From: Actinomyces naeslundii
Lineage (GTDB): Bacteria > Actinomycetota > Actinomycetes > Actinomycetales > Actinomycetaceae
Assembly (NCBI RefSeq): GCF_001956585.1
Contig: NZ_MSRR01000010.1
Coordinates: 100,749-164,748 of the forward strand
DNA length: 64,000 bases
Direction: 5' to 3'
Positions 45,253 to 54,038 of this stretch are shown here, piece after piece. The position numbers and the translations under genes are program-made. The stretch's first letter is position 1. The number at the start of each line of letters is the position of its first letter. The notes under the pieces were generated by a model, which was not told the origin of the DNA, ran no database searches, and saw only the letters and a list, made by a program, of their open reading frames with translations.

Positions 45253-46008
45253 ATGAGCCCCACTGCGAGTATCGCCGCAGAGCGCCAAGCCGACCTGAAC
45301 TCGGGACGAGACGAGTCCCGAACACTGGCGGAGATCCTGGCCATCACCCACTCCGCACTTCTGACGCAGGTAGTGCCAGATGCACCCGAGGAGCTGGTTG
45401 AAGCGGCCAAGCACGCCGACTCACTCGGCATCCTGGCTCGCATGCAGGCCATGGGAGAAGCACTGCATGCACACCTTGGCCGCTCTGCCTGCCTGGACCT
45501 CGCCGACCACCCGGCTGACACCGTCCGGGGCTGGGCAGTCTTCGCCCTGGTCTCCCAGGAGAAGGACGCCGACGTCGACACGCTGTTAACCCTGGCAAGA
45601 CCGGCCGCGGATGATCCGCACTTCGGAGTGCGCGAGTGGTCATGGATGGCGGTGCGTCCGCACTTGGCACCCCAACTCGACGAGGCGATACGCGCGCTGC
45701 AGCCATGGACCTCAGGGCCCTCGGAGCGCATTCGGCGCTTCGCCAGTGAGGCGCTACGTCCACGCGGTGTGTGGGCACGGCACATCCCCGCGCTCAAGGA
45801 GGAGCCCGAGCGGGGCCTTCCGTTACTCGAGCCGCTGCGTGCCGACTCCTCCCGCTACGTGCAGGACTCAGTGGCGAACTGGGTACACGACGCCTCCAAG
45901 ACACAGCCCACCTGGGCCATTGGGCTCTGCGAGCGCTGGCAGGAGGAGTCGCCCACCCCGGCCACTGAACGGATCATCAAGCGAGCACTGCGCTCGATCC
46001 GGCAGTGA
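45253..46008 (+). CDS. HEAT-repeat protein of the DNA alkylation repair (AlkD) type
   Basis: 251 residues of helical repeats. WAVFALVSQEKD, FGVREWSWMAVRP, RRFASEALRPRGVW and YVQDSVANWVHDASKTQP resemble AlkC/AlkD-like repeats, in which such segments line a DNA groove. The catalytic residues of AlkD cannot be confirmed. The ATG follows the oxidoreductase stop by one base, so it belongs to the TetR operon, consistent with a stress role. Confidence 0.72.
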   Translation: MSPTASIAAERQADLNSGRDESRTLAEILAITHSALLTQVVPDAPEELVEAAKHADSLGILARMQAMGEALHAHLGRSACLDLADHPADTVRGWAVFALVSQEKDADVDTLLTLARPAADDPHFGVREWSWMAVRPHLAPQLDEAIRALQPWTSGPSERIRRFASEALRPRGVWARHIPALKEEPERGLPLLEPLRADSSRYVQDSVANWVHDASKTQPTWAIGLCERWQEESPTPATERIIKRALRSIRQ

Positions 46009-46016
46009 TGGGAACT

Positions 46017-46112
46017 GGTCAGAGGTTGACCTGGCAGGAGATGCCGGCCCTGGCGCGGCGGGCCTCGGGGGTTACAGGGCTCTCGTCCGCCAGGGCGACA
46101 TCAAGGTGCGGC
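46017..46112 (-). repeat. Duplicated 3' end of the DUF5926 gene
   Basis: About 95 bases match 47091-47188, the last ~30 codons of the gene at 47093-47980, in the same orientation with roughly 85% identity and a 3-base deletion. On the - strand it still encodes SPVTPEARRARAGISCQVNL plus a stop. The DUF817 gene lies exactly between the two copies. Confidence 0.8.
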
Positions 46113-46123
46113 ATACTTCGGTC

Positions 46124-46981
46124 GTGCCTGACACCGCGCGCCTTCCGCTGAGCCGGTGGCGTCTGCTCCCCCGCCGCCTGGTCCAGTTCGCCCTCCTGGA
46201 ACTGGCCTGCTGCGCCTTCGCCATCGCCATCTTCGTTGGGCTCGCGGTCAGTGCCCTGATCTGGAACCATGCGGATCCGCCGATCGCCCGCTACGACGCC
46301 CTGCTGATCTACGTCGTCGTTGTGCAGATCGCCTTCGTGGCCCTGAAGCAGGAGACCTGGCGCGAGCTCGGCGTCATCTGCGCCTTCCACCTCATCGGGC
46401 TGGCGCTGGAGGTGTTCAAGGTACACACCGGCTCCTGGGCCTATCCGGACGCCGGGATGGTGCGTGTCGGCGGGGTGCCGGTCTTCTCCGGCTTCATGTA
46501 CGCCTCTGTCGGCTCCTACATCTGCCAGGCCTTCCGGCGCCTCGACCTGCACGTGGGCGGCTTTCGGTGGTGGCCGGTGAGTCTGCTGGCCGTGGCCGCC
46601 TACCTCAACTTCTTCACTCACCACGTCATCATCGACCTGCGCTGGGTCATCGCCGCCGGTTTCCTCATCACCCTGTGGGGAAGCGCCGTCCACTTCACTG
46701 TCGGCGGGGAGCGCTACTGGATGCCGACGACGGCGGCCTTCATCCTCATTGGGGGATTCCTCTGGCTGGCGGAGAACCTGGCCACGGCGCTGAGCGCCTG
46801 GCGCTACCCCGACCAGGCCGACGGCTGGCACCTGGTGCACGCAGGCAAGTTCGGCAGCTGGGCGCTGCTCATCTCACTCAGCTTCGTGCTCGTCGCCGCC
46901 GTCAAGGCGAAGGAGGGCACCCTCTACGGACGCGGCCTGCCGCGCGTGACGCGCCGGCGTCTGCGCATCGCCGAGACCTGA
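46124..46981 (+). CDS. DUF817-family membrane protein
   Basis: 285 residues from GTG at 46124; the frame is open further upstream, but only across the duplicated fragment and the HEAT gene. About eight membrane helices with conserved-looking outer-loop aromatics (HTGSWAYPDAGMVRVGGVPV and FSGFMYASVGSYICQAFRR) match DUF817. Role unknown. It is flanked by direct repeats derived from the neighbouring DUF5926 gene. Confidence 0.78.
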   Translation: MPDTARLPLSRWRLLPRRLVQFALLELACCAFAIAIFVGLAVSALIWNHADPPIARYDALLIYVVVVQIAFVALKQETWRELGVICAFHLIGLALEVFKVHTGSWAYPDAGMVRVGGVPVFSGFMYASVGSYICQAFRRLDLHVGGFRWWPVSLLAVAAYLNFFTHHVIIDLRWVIAAGFLITLWGSAVHFTVGGERYWMPTTAAFILIGGFLWLAENLATALSAWRYPDQADGWHLVHAGKFGSWALLISLSFVLVAAVKAKEGTLYGRGLPRVTRRRLRIAET

Positions 46982-47015
46982 GCCGCGTACCCCGACCCCG
47001 CCTACCAAACCGCGG

Positions 47016-47090
47016 CCGGGGACGTGCGACGCCGTCGGGGACAGGAATCCTCCCCCGTGCGCGCGAGACATCCCCGGCCACGAGAAGACA
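47016..47090 (+). repeat. Interspersed palindromic repeat, copy 3
   Basis: It starts GGGGACGTGCGACGCCGTCG, has the core ACAGGAATCC and ends GACATCCCCGGCC. It lies between the DUF817 and DUF5926 gene ends. Confidence 0.75.
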
Positions 47091-47092
47091 GG

Positions 47093-47980
47093 TCAGAGGT
47101 TGACCTGGCGGGAGATGATGCCGGCCTTGGCGCGGCGGACCTCGGGGGTCAGGGGGCTCTTGTCCGCCAGTGCGGCGTCCAGGCGCTTGCCCATGGCCTG
47201 CAGCGGCTTGGTGAGCTCCTCGGCCTCAGTGCCGGGCACGAGCTCCCAAACAGGGATGGCCACGCCGTTGGCCCGGAAGGCGCCGACGAAACGCGCCCCC
47301 TCCTCCAGGTCGGACTCGCGCGCAGCGTAGATACGGGCGAAGGCGTTGAAGAACTCGTCCTCGTCCTCCCCGCGCACCCAACGCACGAACTCCTTGGAAC
47401 CCAGACGGCACCAGTAGGCGTGCTCGACGCCGGGCACGGGCCGGGTCGGGGCGATCTCGTCCTTGGCCCGCTCAATGGCCTCCTCGATGACCTGGCGGGC
47501 CTGCTCGTTGTCGCCGGCGGCCTGGGGGTCAACCCAGAAGTCGAAGGTCTCGCGCACGGAGACGGCCGGCGGCTCGCTGGTGTCCAGGATGTCCTGGAGG
47601 CGTGGGCCGGGCTCGGGCAGGCCGTCGGCGCGCAGAGCCTGGCCCTCGGGCAGCTCGAGGGTGGCCAGGACGGCGGCGGCGACGTCGCGGGAGGCGTCCC
47701 CGGAGTGCATGGAGGTCTGCATGGCCACCAGGACCTCGCCGTCGGAGCGCTTGAGCCCCTGGACGAACTCGGGCAGGAGCGTGACGAGCTGGACCTGCCT
47801 GCCGCCGTACTCCTCGGTCAGACGCACCGTAGCCGCGGCGGCCGGGATGATCTGGGCCATCGCCACGAGGTCCTCCTCGGCCGGCAGGCCGGCGAAGGGG
47901 CGGGCGACGAACTCGATGCTCTGCTTGCGGGGCTTGGCGGCCGCGGCCGGACGGCGCCCGTGGCGCTTCTTCTTCGACAT
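47093..47980 (-). CDS. DUF5926-family protein
   Basis: 295 residues. A basic N-terminus (SKKKRHGRRPAAAAKPRK) is followed by VARPFAGLPAEEDLVAMAQI, as in this actinobacterial family. The C-terminus is SPLTPEVRRAKAGIISRQVN. The middle contains a segment VSVRETFDFWVDPQAAG. The Lys/Arg start resembles nucleic-acid or ribosome-associated proteins, but its role is unknown. Its last ~30 codons recur at 46017-46112. Confidence 0.85.
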   Translation of the reverse strand: MSKKKRHGRRPAAAAKPRKQSIEFVARPFAGLPAEEDLVAMAQIIPAAAATVRLTEEYGGRQVQLVTLLPEFVQGLKRSDGEVLVAMQTSMHSGDASRDVAAAVLATLELPEGQALRADGLPEPGPRLQDILDTSEPPAVSVRETFDFWVDPQAAGDNEQARQVIEEAIERAKDEIAPTRPVPGVEHAYWCRLGSKEFVRWVRGEDEDEFFNAFARIYAARESDLEEGARFVGAFRANGVAIPVWELVPGTEAEELTKPLQAMGKRLDAALADKSPLTPEVRRAKAGIISRQVNL

Positions 47981-48100
47981 GGCCGTCAGCCTACCGGCCG
48001 GCCCACGCCGCTCCCAGGCCGACGACGGTCCGTCGGCACCCCATGACGCGGTTCACGACCGTTCTCCCCATCGCCCTGCCCTCACATCACAAGCAGAACG

Positions 48101-49549
48101 ATGCCGAAGCCGCAGGAAGTAGTGAATGCTATCCCTATGCGATTCAGCGCGGTGAGCCTTCGACACATGTGCGTCCGTCTTGCTCGAACGATCTTCCAAA
48201 GTCGTTCACTCACCGCAGCGCTCGTCCTCATCATGGTGACCGCGTCCCTCTCCATCGCCCAGGCATGGGCCCGGCAGCGCCCTGTCATGGCATCCTCCCT
48301 CACCGAGCCGAAGGCGCCGGCCTTCTCAACGTGGCAGGCGACGACCGCGACGGATGAAACGATCTCCTGCGGCCCCTCCACAAACACACCCCCTCCAGCC
48401 GGAGCGCAGTGGGACGAGGCCTGGCGATTGACAACTGACACAACCCAGGACATGCAAATTAGTTTTCCGCACGCCTCAAGATGCGGGAAATATCTTGTCG
48501 TTCAATCAGCCACATATGATTCTCCCAGCATTTTGAAAGGATACGTCCTCGAAAACGGTCACCTCAAAGAGCTATGGAAAGCACCTCCCAAGATCATTCA
48601 CACCTGGGGCAGCAATCCATGGTGGGGCGGGCATATGCTTCTTAAACACGAGATCCTCAATCCCGCAACTGGAACTATCGAAAAAGCCCCCTGGTCGACC
48701 AACGACTACCCCTACATCATGTCTCCCGATCTCGTCCTGACATGCAACATGTATGGACACACCAACCACTGCGCAGCCTGGGAGTGGAACAACGGCGCAC
48801 CAAAACAACGATGGGAGCGCCAATACGACAAACAAGTCGAACCTGTCGCCTTCGGAGTCGCAGGAGACACCTCCGCACCGAGCCCCCTCGTCGAATTATC
48901 TCAGCCGAAGGGAAATGGATGGGAATCTGTCGGAACCGGCATCATGAACTTATCCGATGGAACGGTAACCGCACTTCCCGACGAGCTCTTTCCAGGCGAA
49001 CGAGCCGACTACATACCGGCCCGAGACGGCTGGATCCGCATCCCCAAAAAATCCGGCACCGCTGAGACCTACTCTCTCCAAGGTGAGCACATTGGATCGT
49101 TCCCGCTGTCGGGAAGCAATGCGCCACTTCTCATTTCTGAGTCCGGGATCCCGACTCTGGAACAGTTCCAGAAGGCCTACGAGTCAGGAGACACATCCTG
49201 GGCAAAATACGTCATCGAATGCACCACGAAAGACGCATGTACATTCAATGGAACGCCAGTAACCCTGCCCTTTGAACGGTCCTTCGTCTACCCTCCAGGG
49301 CGAGGAGAACTCCAGATCCACTGGAACCTGTCCAACGATCAACAAGTCCTGGCAGTCTCTGTCTACACTATCGGGGGCGTGGATTCCGAGCTAAACGATA
49401 AAACATCCCTTGTCATTGATACGCAGACCGCGCGCGTCATCACACCCCCTACTTCCTCATCACACATCATCACGAGCTTGGGCGACTCAGGACTTTTGGT
49501 AGGTATTCAAGGAGCTGAGATCGTTGGATACACACCGAACCATAGCTGA
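48101..49549 (+). CDS. Secreted or membrane-anchored propeller-like protein
   Basis: 482 residues from ATG at 48101; ATG at 48137 is an alternative. A hydrophobic helix (about 38-53) precedes an outer domain of about 420 residues. It reads like a beta-propeller, with repeated Trp and a segment EKAPWSTNDYPYIMSPDLVL plus CAAWEWNNG. These match parts of the outer domain of the protein at 14779-16809. GC is visibly lower than in the genes before it. It faces the tandem TPM-like array, ending 1 base before its last gene. Confidence 0.7.
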   Translation: MPKPQEVVNAIPMRFSAVSLRHMCVRLARTIFQSRSLTAALVLIMVTASLSIAQAWARQRPVMASSLTEPKAPAFSTWQATTATDETISCGPSTNTPPPAGAQWDEAWRLTTDTTQDMQISFPHASRCGKYLVVQSATYDSPSILKGYVLENGHLKELWKAPPKIIHTWGSNPWWGGHMLLKHEILNPATGTIEKAPWSTNDYPYIMSPDLVLTCNMYGHTNHCAAWEWNNGAPKQRWERQYDKQVEPVAFGVAGDTSAPSPLVELSQPKGNGWESVGTGIMNLSDGTVTALPDELFPGERADYIPARDGWIRIPKKSGTAETYSLQGEHIGSFPLSGSNAPLLISESGIPTLEQFQKAYESGDTSWAKYVIECTTKDACTFNGTPVTLPFERSFVYPPGRGELQIHWNLSNDQQVLAVSVYTIGGVDSELNDKTSLVIDTQTARVITPPTSSSHIITSLGDSGLLVGIQGAEIVGYTPNHS

Positions 49550-49550
49550 A

Positions 49551-50819
49551 TCAACACACCGACACGCTGGATGTCACGACTGCCTCAACAACCGCCTCCC
49601 GTCGCTGCTCAAGCGCCGCAACTACCAGATCAATAATTCTCGACATCCCATCCAACTCAGCCAACGCCTCAACCGGGGCTAGCTCACGCTTGTCGAGGTC
49701 GACAGTCAGCTCTCCGAGCCGCCGATTCTGCCGGGCCACCCACGTTGCAATGTCCTCACGATTGACGGCGTTACTCCGACGCACCGATCCAGCCATTCGT
49801 GTGACTGCCCTCAATTTTTCCAGGATCGGCGCCTGCTGCTTCTCCCACGCTCGCCCCCATGTAGGCGACATCGTCAAAATGGAAACAGTATCGACGATGA
49901 CGTCATCGCCATCGTCGAGAGCCGCCGAACGTTCCTGCAGACTCTTCGCGCTGTCGTATACGCCTTTACCGAACCAGTCGAATCCCTGCGGATCGCCGAA
50001 CTTCCGCCACGCAAGCGTGACATCATAATAGTCCTGCTCAAAACTCTCATAGCGTGCTGCAAGCGCTCGCGATTCGGGAGCACTCGAGTCGAGGGTGCCT
50101 ACCCGGAGAGCAGTCGAGTCATAATCGTAGGTCACTTGACCATAGGAACTGGCCGCCGACCTCGCCATACGGCGAGAAGCAAGACCACGACGAAGATAGA
50201 GAAAGAGTTTTACTGCACCCCAACAACTTAGAACAGCAGCTATAGCGACGCCGGCTCGCGCGAGTCCGCTACTGTAGGCTCCTAAGTACGTCTCAGCCTT
50301 ATTGCCCATGGCCAGGACGCCACCATTCCAGTCGCGACCGGAGAACTGAACCGCCGCCGTATCCTGAATCGCGACCTGCTCTGAGCGTTCAAGTGAGATA
50401 TCTGCGCCCGGGTACACGCCGACCTGATGCGCTCGGGGCGCCACCGCGATGACGACGACTCCTTTTTTCCAACTTCTTTTGTCGACCGTCCTAATGTCAT
50501 TACGATATTCCAGCTCCTGATCAGCGAATGACGCTACAGCTGCGTCCAGGTTCTGAATTCCCCACCCAGAAAGAGAGATAACTTCGAAACGAATGTCCTG
50601 GCGAAATCTCAGTTTCCCCAACTCGCGCTCGAGCAGCCCGCGATCAAAAACTCCTGCCTGGTCGTGCACGCTGACAGTCGGCGCATAACCCATCACGGGA
50701 GAGAGGAACATCATGACCGGCAGAGCAAGAATCATAGCCATACACAGTGAGACATTCAACGCAAATGAGATCGCACTCGACGACCCACTTCTTTTGTGTT
50801 CACGATTTTCTCGAGTCAT
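49551..50819 (-). CDS. TPM-like/DUF5129-type membrane protein, paralogue A
   Basis: 422 residues. N-terminal membrane helix (about 19-42), then a TPM-like domain (about 48-180; VSVHDQAGVFDRGLLERELG, VVVIAVAPRAHQVGVYPGAD), a second membrane helix (about 185-210), then a helical cytoplasmic half (from SSYGQVTYDYDSTALRVGTL). It shares this plan with four neighbours. The annotation DUF5129 is remembered, not checked. Its ATG overlaps the stop of paralogue B (TCAT at 50816-50819). Confidence 0.8.
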   Translation of the reverse strand: MTRENREHKRSGSSSAISFALNVSLCMAMILALPVMMFLSPVMGYAPTVSVHDQAGVFDRGLLERELGKLRFRQDIRFEVISLSGWGIQNLDAAVASFADQELEYRNDIRTVDKRSWKKGVVVIAVAPRAHQVGVYPGADISLERSEQVAIQDTAAVQFSGRDWNGGVLAMGNKAETYLGAYSSGLARAGVAIAAVLSCWGAVKLFLYLRRGLASRRMARSAASSYGQVTYDYDSTALRVGTLDSSAPESRALAARYESFEQDYYDVTLAWRKFGDPQGFDWFGKGVYDSAKSLQERSAALDDGDDVIVDTVSILTMSPTWGRAWEKQQAPILEKLRAVTRMAGSVRRSNAVNREDIATWVARQNRRLGELTVDLDKRELAPVEALAELDGMSRIIDLVVAALEQRREAVVEAVVTSSVSVC

Positions 50820-52468
50820 TTGCGTCTCGACTCGCCCTTGAAATTCTTCTTGATTTCAGATTCTTGTTTCACTCCCGGCAAGGCTACAGCGCATTGATAG
50901 GCGTCCGATATATCTCGGACTGGTGCGTACACGGACATAGGGCCAGGAGTTTCCGTTCTCAGGGCGACAAAGGAAGCGGCCGGCGACCAGGGGTTCATAC
51001 GAACAGTCACGGAAACATTGGAGAACTCATGACCTTCATCAGCAGAATTTGAGGGCGTCACGTAGTACACACCGTGGGCGCCCACTCTAAACTGAGGCCT
51101 GGAGGAAGGCTTCGTAGCACTCTTCAGGCCCTGCCGACTTTCTTCGCGGTAGCGCAGTAAGTATTTTCGATATTCTCTATAATGATCCCGGCTAGATTTA
51201 CCCCAAAATAACTCATCGACCGCTTGCTCTGCGAATTTATTTGCAGCAACGGAGAGGCGGTTCAGTACACGAAGCGCCTCGGCCGGGGACATTCGTTCAG
51301 TTAACACTTTCGTAGTAGTCTCATCGAGTTCTGCCTGCTTCAGTTTTACCCACTTCAGCGCCTTTTCACCAAATTGCCGATGAATCCGTGGGACATACGA
51401 GAACATACGTGCTACAGCAGCAATATCTTGTCGAACAGGCACGCACTCATTTTCCCAGGACTCCCTCCAGCTCCCCGTCTTTGATAAGAGCTGTGCGCAA
51501 TTGACAACCGTTTGCTGCATGGCGCGGAGCTGCACGGAGTATGTCTTGACATACTCAGCGAGACGACTACGTCTCATGCCGAACCACTGAAGACCAACCG
51601 GGTTCCCGATAATCTTCCAGGCACGCTCAAGCCGGCGATAGTGCCGTTGAAGAACAGTATATCTGGCGATCACCTGAACGCCATAAATGTCACTGGTGGG
51701 GATGAGTTGAAGATAGTCGCCAGCGGCCGCACGCCCGACTACCGCCTGAGAGTACGCCTCACGCGCCTCCTCGATGCCGGACCTCGCCCGTTTCCCTCGG
51801 CCTAGATAATATCGAGTCCATTGGTTCGCCGCAACGAAGAAGATAACAAATAATGTGATCGTTGCACATACCCTGGCAGGATTTAACTGAGCACCAATGT
51901 AGTCAGATGCAACTTTGGCGGATTCTAGAACACGCCCGACCTCGTCGCGTTCTATCATTTTCAACTCCGTGACGTCCCATACTTCCTCCCTTCCCTCTTC
52001 GCTGATCTGCAGCCGGGAACCGTAGTAGTATCCCGCTACCTGCCCCTCCAGCCTTTCATCATAATTGGCGTTGGGTGCAGCAGCGATCACGAACACATTG
52101 TCGGCCCAACGTTCAGAATCCGTCCATGATATCCAAGGGACGTCAGTGGCGTGGGTGCGGGCGTAGTTCTGAACCTCCTGCTCAAGGTTTTGAACTTTCG
52201 AGTTGCTCACATCAATCACAGCGATATGAGTCGGCTGCCGGAAGGTAAGCTTCTTAAGGTCGGACTCAATGAAGTCCTGAGGAAGAACACCGGGCTCATC
52301 ATGAATCTCGACCGTCGGGTGGAACTGCTTCGAGGGGTAGAAGGGTGATTGTCCACCATTGATGATGAATGGAGCAGCAACAAGAGCCACACCAATGAGG
52401 AGATTGCCCACGTAGCCGAGGATCGCTCTCATCCCACCGAGCTCAGATACCGTTGGCAGCTTCTTCAC
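50816..52468 (-). CDS. TPM-like/DUF5129-type membrane protein, paralogue B
   Basis: 550 residues from GTG at 52468. N-terminal helix (about 15-35), TPM-like domain (VEIHDEPGVLPQDFIESDLK; VFVIAAAPNANYDERLEGQV), second helix near 205-220, helical middle, and a C-terminal extension of about 110 residues (from YREESRQGLKSATKPSSRPQ) with an outer-surface look. The GTG overlaps the TGA of paralogue C (GTGA). Base composition is the lowest of the array. Confidence 0.8.
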   Translation of the reverse strand: MKKLPTVSELGGMRAILGYVGNLLIGVALVAAPFIINGGQSPFYPSKQFHPTVEIHDEPGVLPQDFIESDLKKLTFRQPTHIAVIDVSNSKVQNLEQEVQNYARTHATDVPWISWTDSERWADNVFVIAAAPNANYDERLEGQVAGYYYGSRLQISEEGREEVWDVTELKMIERDEVGRVLESAKVASDYIGAQLNPARVCATITLFVIFFVAANQWTRYYLGRGKRARSGIEEAREAYSQAVVGRAAAGDYLQLIPTSDIYGVQVIARYTVLQRHYRRLERAWKIIGNPVGLQWFGMRRSRLAEYVKTYSVQLRAMQQTVVNCAQLLSKTGSWRESWENECVPVRQDIAAVARMFSYVPRIHRQFGEKALKWVKLKQAELDETTTKVLTERMSPAEALRVLNRLSVAANKFAEQAVDELFWGKSSRDHYREYRKYLLRYREESRQGLKSATKPSSRPQFRVGAHGVYYVTPSNSADEGHEFSNVSVTVRMNPWSPAASFVALRTETPGPMSVYAPVRDISDAYQCAVALPGVKQESEIKKNFKGESRRK

Positions 52469-53445
52469 AGCACTGCACCCCCAGGATTCGGGGCCGCGTC
52501 CGCCCGGGCCGCGGCGCCTGCGTTGACAGCGGCGTCGAGCTCAGCCAATCCAGCCGTCCTCTCAGCGAGGCGAGTGGCCTGAGCGAGAACACCACGACCA
52601 AACCACTGAGCACCGTGCGGCTCCCCGAAGTCCTTCCATAACTGGCTGACGGTGTCGTACTCGTCATGAAATCGTCTGTAGTCGGAGCCAACGTCCCGGC
52701 TCTGGTGGGACCCTTCCGGTACGGTTCCCGCCTGCAGCTCGGTGAGATCGTAGGTGTAGACGATCCGCATCATCTCATGGCGTGCCCCTTGAGCACGCCG
52801 CCGAGCAGTCATGCCCCGCCACAAGTAGTAGACAAGCCATCCGGTTCCCACAGGGAAGGCGAGGACTCCGCAGACGACCCGTACAATCATGCTGCTTCCA
52901 TCGCTTGAACCGATGTATGTCGCCAGCTGCCGCCCCATCGCCACGGTCCCGTCATCCCAGTCGCTCTGAGCGTAGTGGCTTCCCGCCGCGTTCTCGATGG
53001 CCGTCCGTTTGTCGGCTGACAGCTGCAGGTCCTTCGCCGCGTAGCAACGTACCCAGTGAGACTCGGGCGCTACCACGAAGAGGATCGTTCCATTCACTGG
53101 GCTATCGACGTCGGAATCCTTGAACCAGGACGAGCCTTGTGTGCCATCAATCGCGTACTTGACAATCTCCTCATCAATATTGCTGATGCCCGATCCGGGA
53201 ACCGAGAGCACCGCGATGCGAACCTCACGATCGTAGACCTGCTCCTCCAGCCCATGGCGAAGAGCCTGCTCGTGATAGATACCGGCCTCATCACGAACTT
53301 CCACGACAGGACGATGCCCGGATGCGATTGGATACAGGAGCGCCGCCGGTAGAAGCAGGATCGAGATCAACGCCCCAGCTATATTCAGGAGGAAGATTGC
53401 GACTGCTCGAATACCCCCAAGACGGACAATCGCAGATTGCTTCAT
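52465..53445 (-). CDS. TPM-like membrane protein, paralogue C (short)
   Basis: 326 residues from ATG at 53445, preceded by AAGGAATG. It has the N-terminal helix, the full TPM-like domain (VEVRDEAGIYHEQALRHGLE; ILFVVAPESHWVRCYAAKDL), the second helix and about 100 residues of the helical half (YRRFHDEYDTVSQLWKDFGE). It then ends early in an Ala-rich tail, AGAAARADAAPNPGGAVL. It appears truncated relative to paralogues A, B and D and runs straight into the start of B. Confidence 0.78.
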   Translation of the reverse strand: MKQSAIVRLGGIRAVAIFLLNIAGALISILLLPAALLYPIASGHRPVVEVRDEAGIYHEQALRHGLEEQVYDREVRIAVLSVPGSGISNIDEEIVKYAIDGTQGSSWFKDSDVDSPVNGTILFVVAPESHWVRCYAAKDLQLSADKRTAIENAAGSHYAQSDWDDGTVAMGRQLATYIGSSDGSSMIVRVVCGVLAFPVGTGWLVYYLWRGMTARRRAQGARHEMMRIVYTYDLTELQAGTVPEGSHQSRDVGSDYRRFHDEYDTVSQLWKDFGEPHGAQWFGRGVLAQATRLAERTAGLAELDAAVNAGAAARADAAPNPGGAVL

Positions 53446-53500
53446 GTGACATTCCTTGTTGACAATCGAGCCGGCTCCGAACGACGCGCCGCGTCTGCTC

Positions 53501-53797
53501 TCACTGGTCGAGGTTAGCAGCATCAATTTTCCGATTTTTTCCATGTAAATCTAGTTCGTCGTCGCAAGCCATGCCGTCAGCCCCCGGGAGGAGCCGATCC
53601 GCCGGCACAAGGGCGATGGTCGACACGACACCGACCGCACCGGCCCCGGCGACCGGGACAGACGGCAGTAGAAAAGAGGCTCTCAGGTCGCTGCGAGGAT
53701 TGCCGACGTACTCCGCGGACTTCTTCCCCATGGAGGCCAGGCCTCCGTCTCAGTCCTTCCGCCAGAACCGGGACTTGGCAGCGTCCTGGCTGCTCAT
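53501..53797 (-). pseudogene. Dead TPM-like paralogue fragment with nonsense codon
   Basis: Frame from ATG 53797: SSQDAAKSRFWRKD, TGA (53752-53750), DGGLASMGKKSAEYVG. In the live copy D the same place reads QDAAKNQYRQADWYGG, so a Trp codon has become a stop. The piece goes on into a membrane segment (FLLPSVPVAGAGAVGVV) and ends. It is a shard of the domain end and second helix. Confidence 0.75.
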
Positions 53798-54003
53798 CAC
53801 CTTCCATCCTCACCGAAGGAGCCGCCATCAGTAATGCTCGTACCGCTTCCACCGGAGAAGCTGCTCGCCCCTCCCGCACCGCCATTCAGAATCTGGACAT
53901 GCCTCAATGAGGAGACGCAGTCGGATAGCAGATGAGCCACGAATACCGCTGCCGCTCTCGGCCCGCCAATCTTGCCCAACCTCGATGATCGCACTATCAG
54001 CAC
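53797..54003 (-). pseudogene. Scrambled TPM-like paralogue debris
   Basis: Its frame reads LIVRSSRLGKIGGPRAAAVF, like the N-terminal motif IVRLGGIRSVxAF of the family, joined to GGAGGASSFSGGSGTS, like the Ser/Gly tail of copy D. It looks like a collapsed copy with the start and end fused. Confidence 0.5.
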
Positions 54004-54038
54004 ATCTTTTCACTGATGGAAGCTGGTTCCGACGTTAT

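Noticed and set aside
46019-46840. A - frame over the DUF817 gene ending in the DUF5926 tail
   Set aside because: Only the last ~30 codons resemble a real protein; these are the duplicated gene end. The rest is a shadow of the DUF817 gene.
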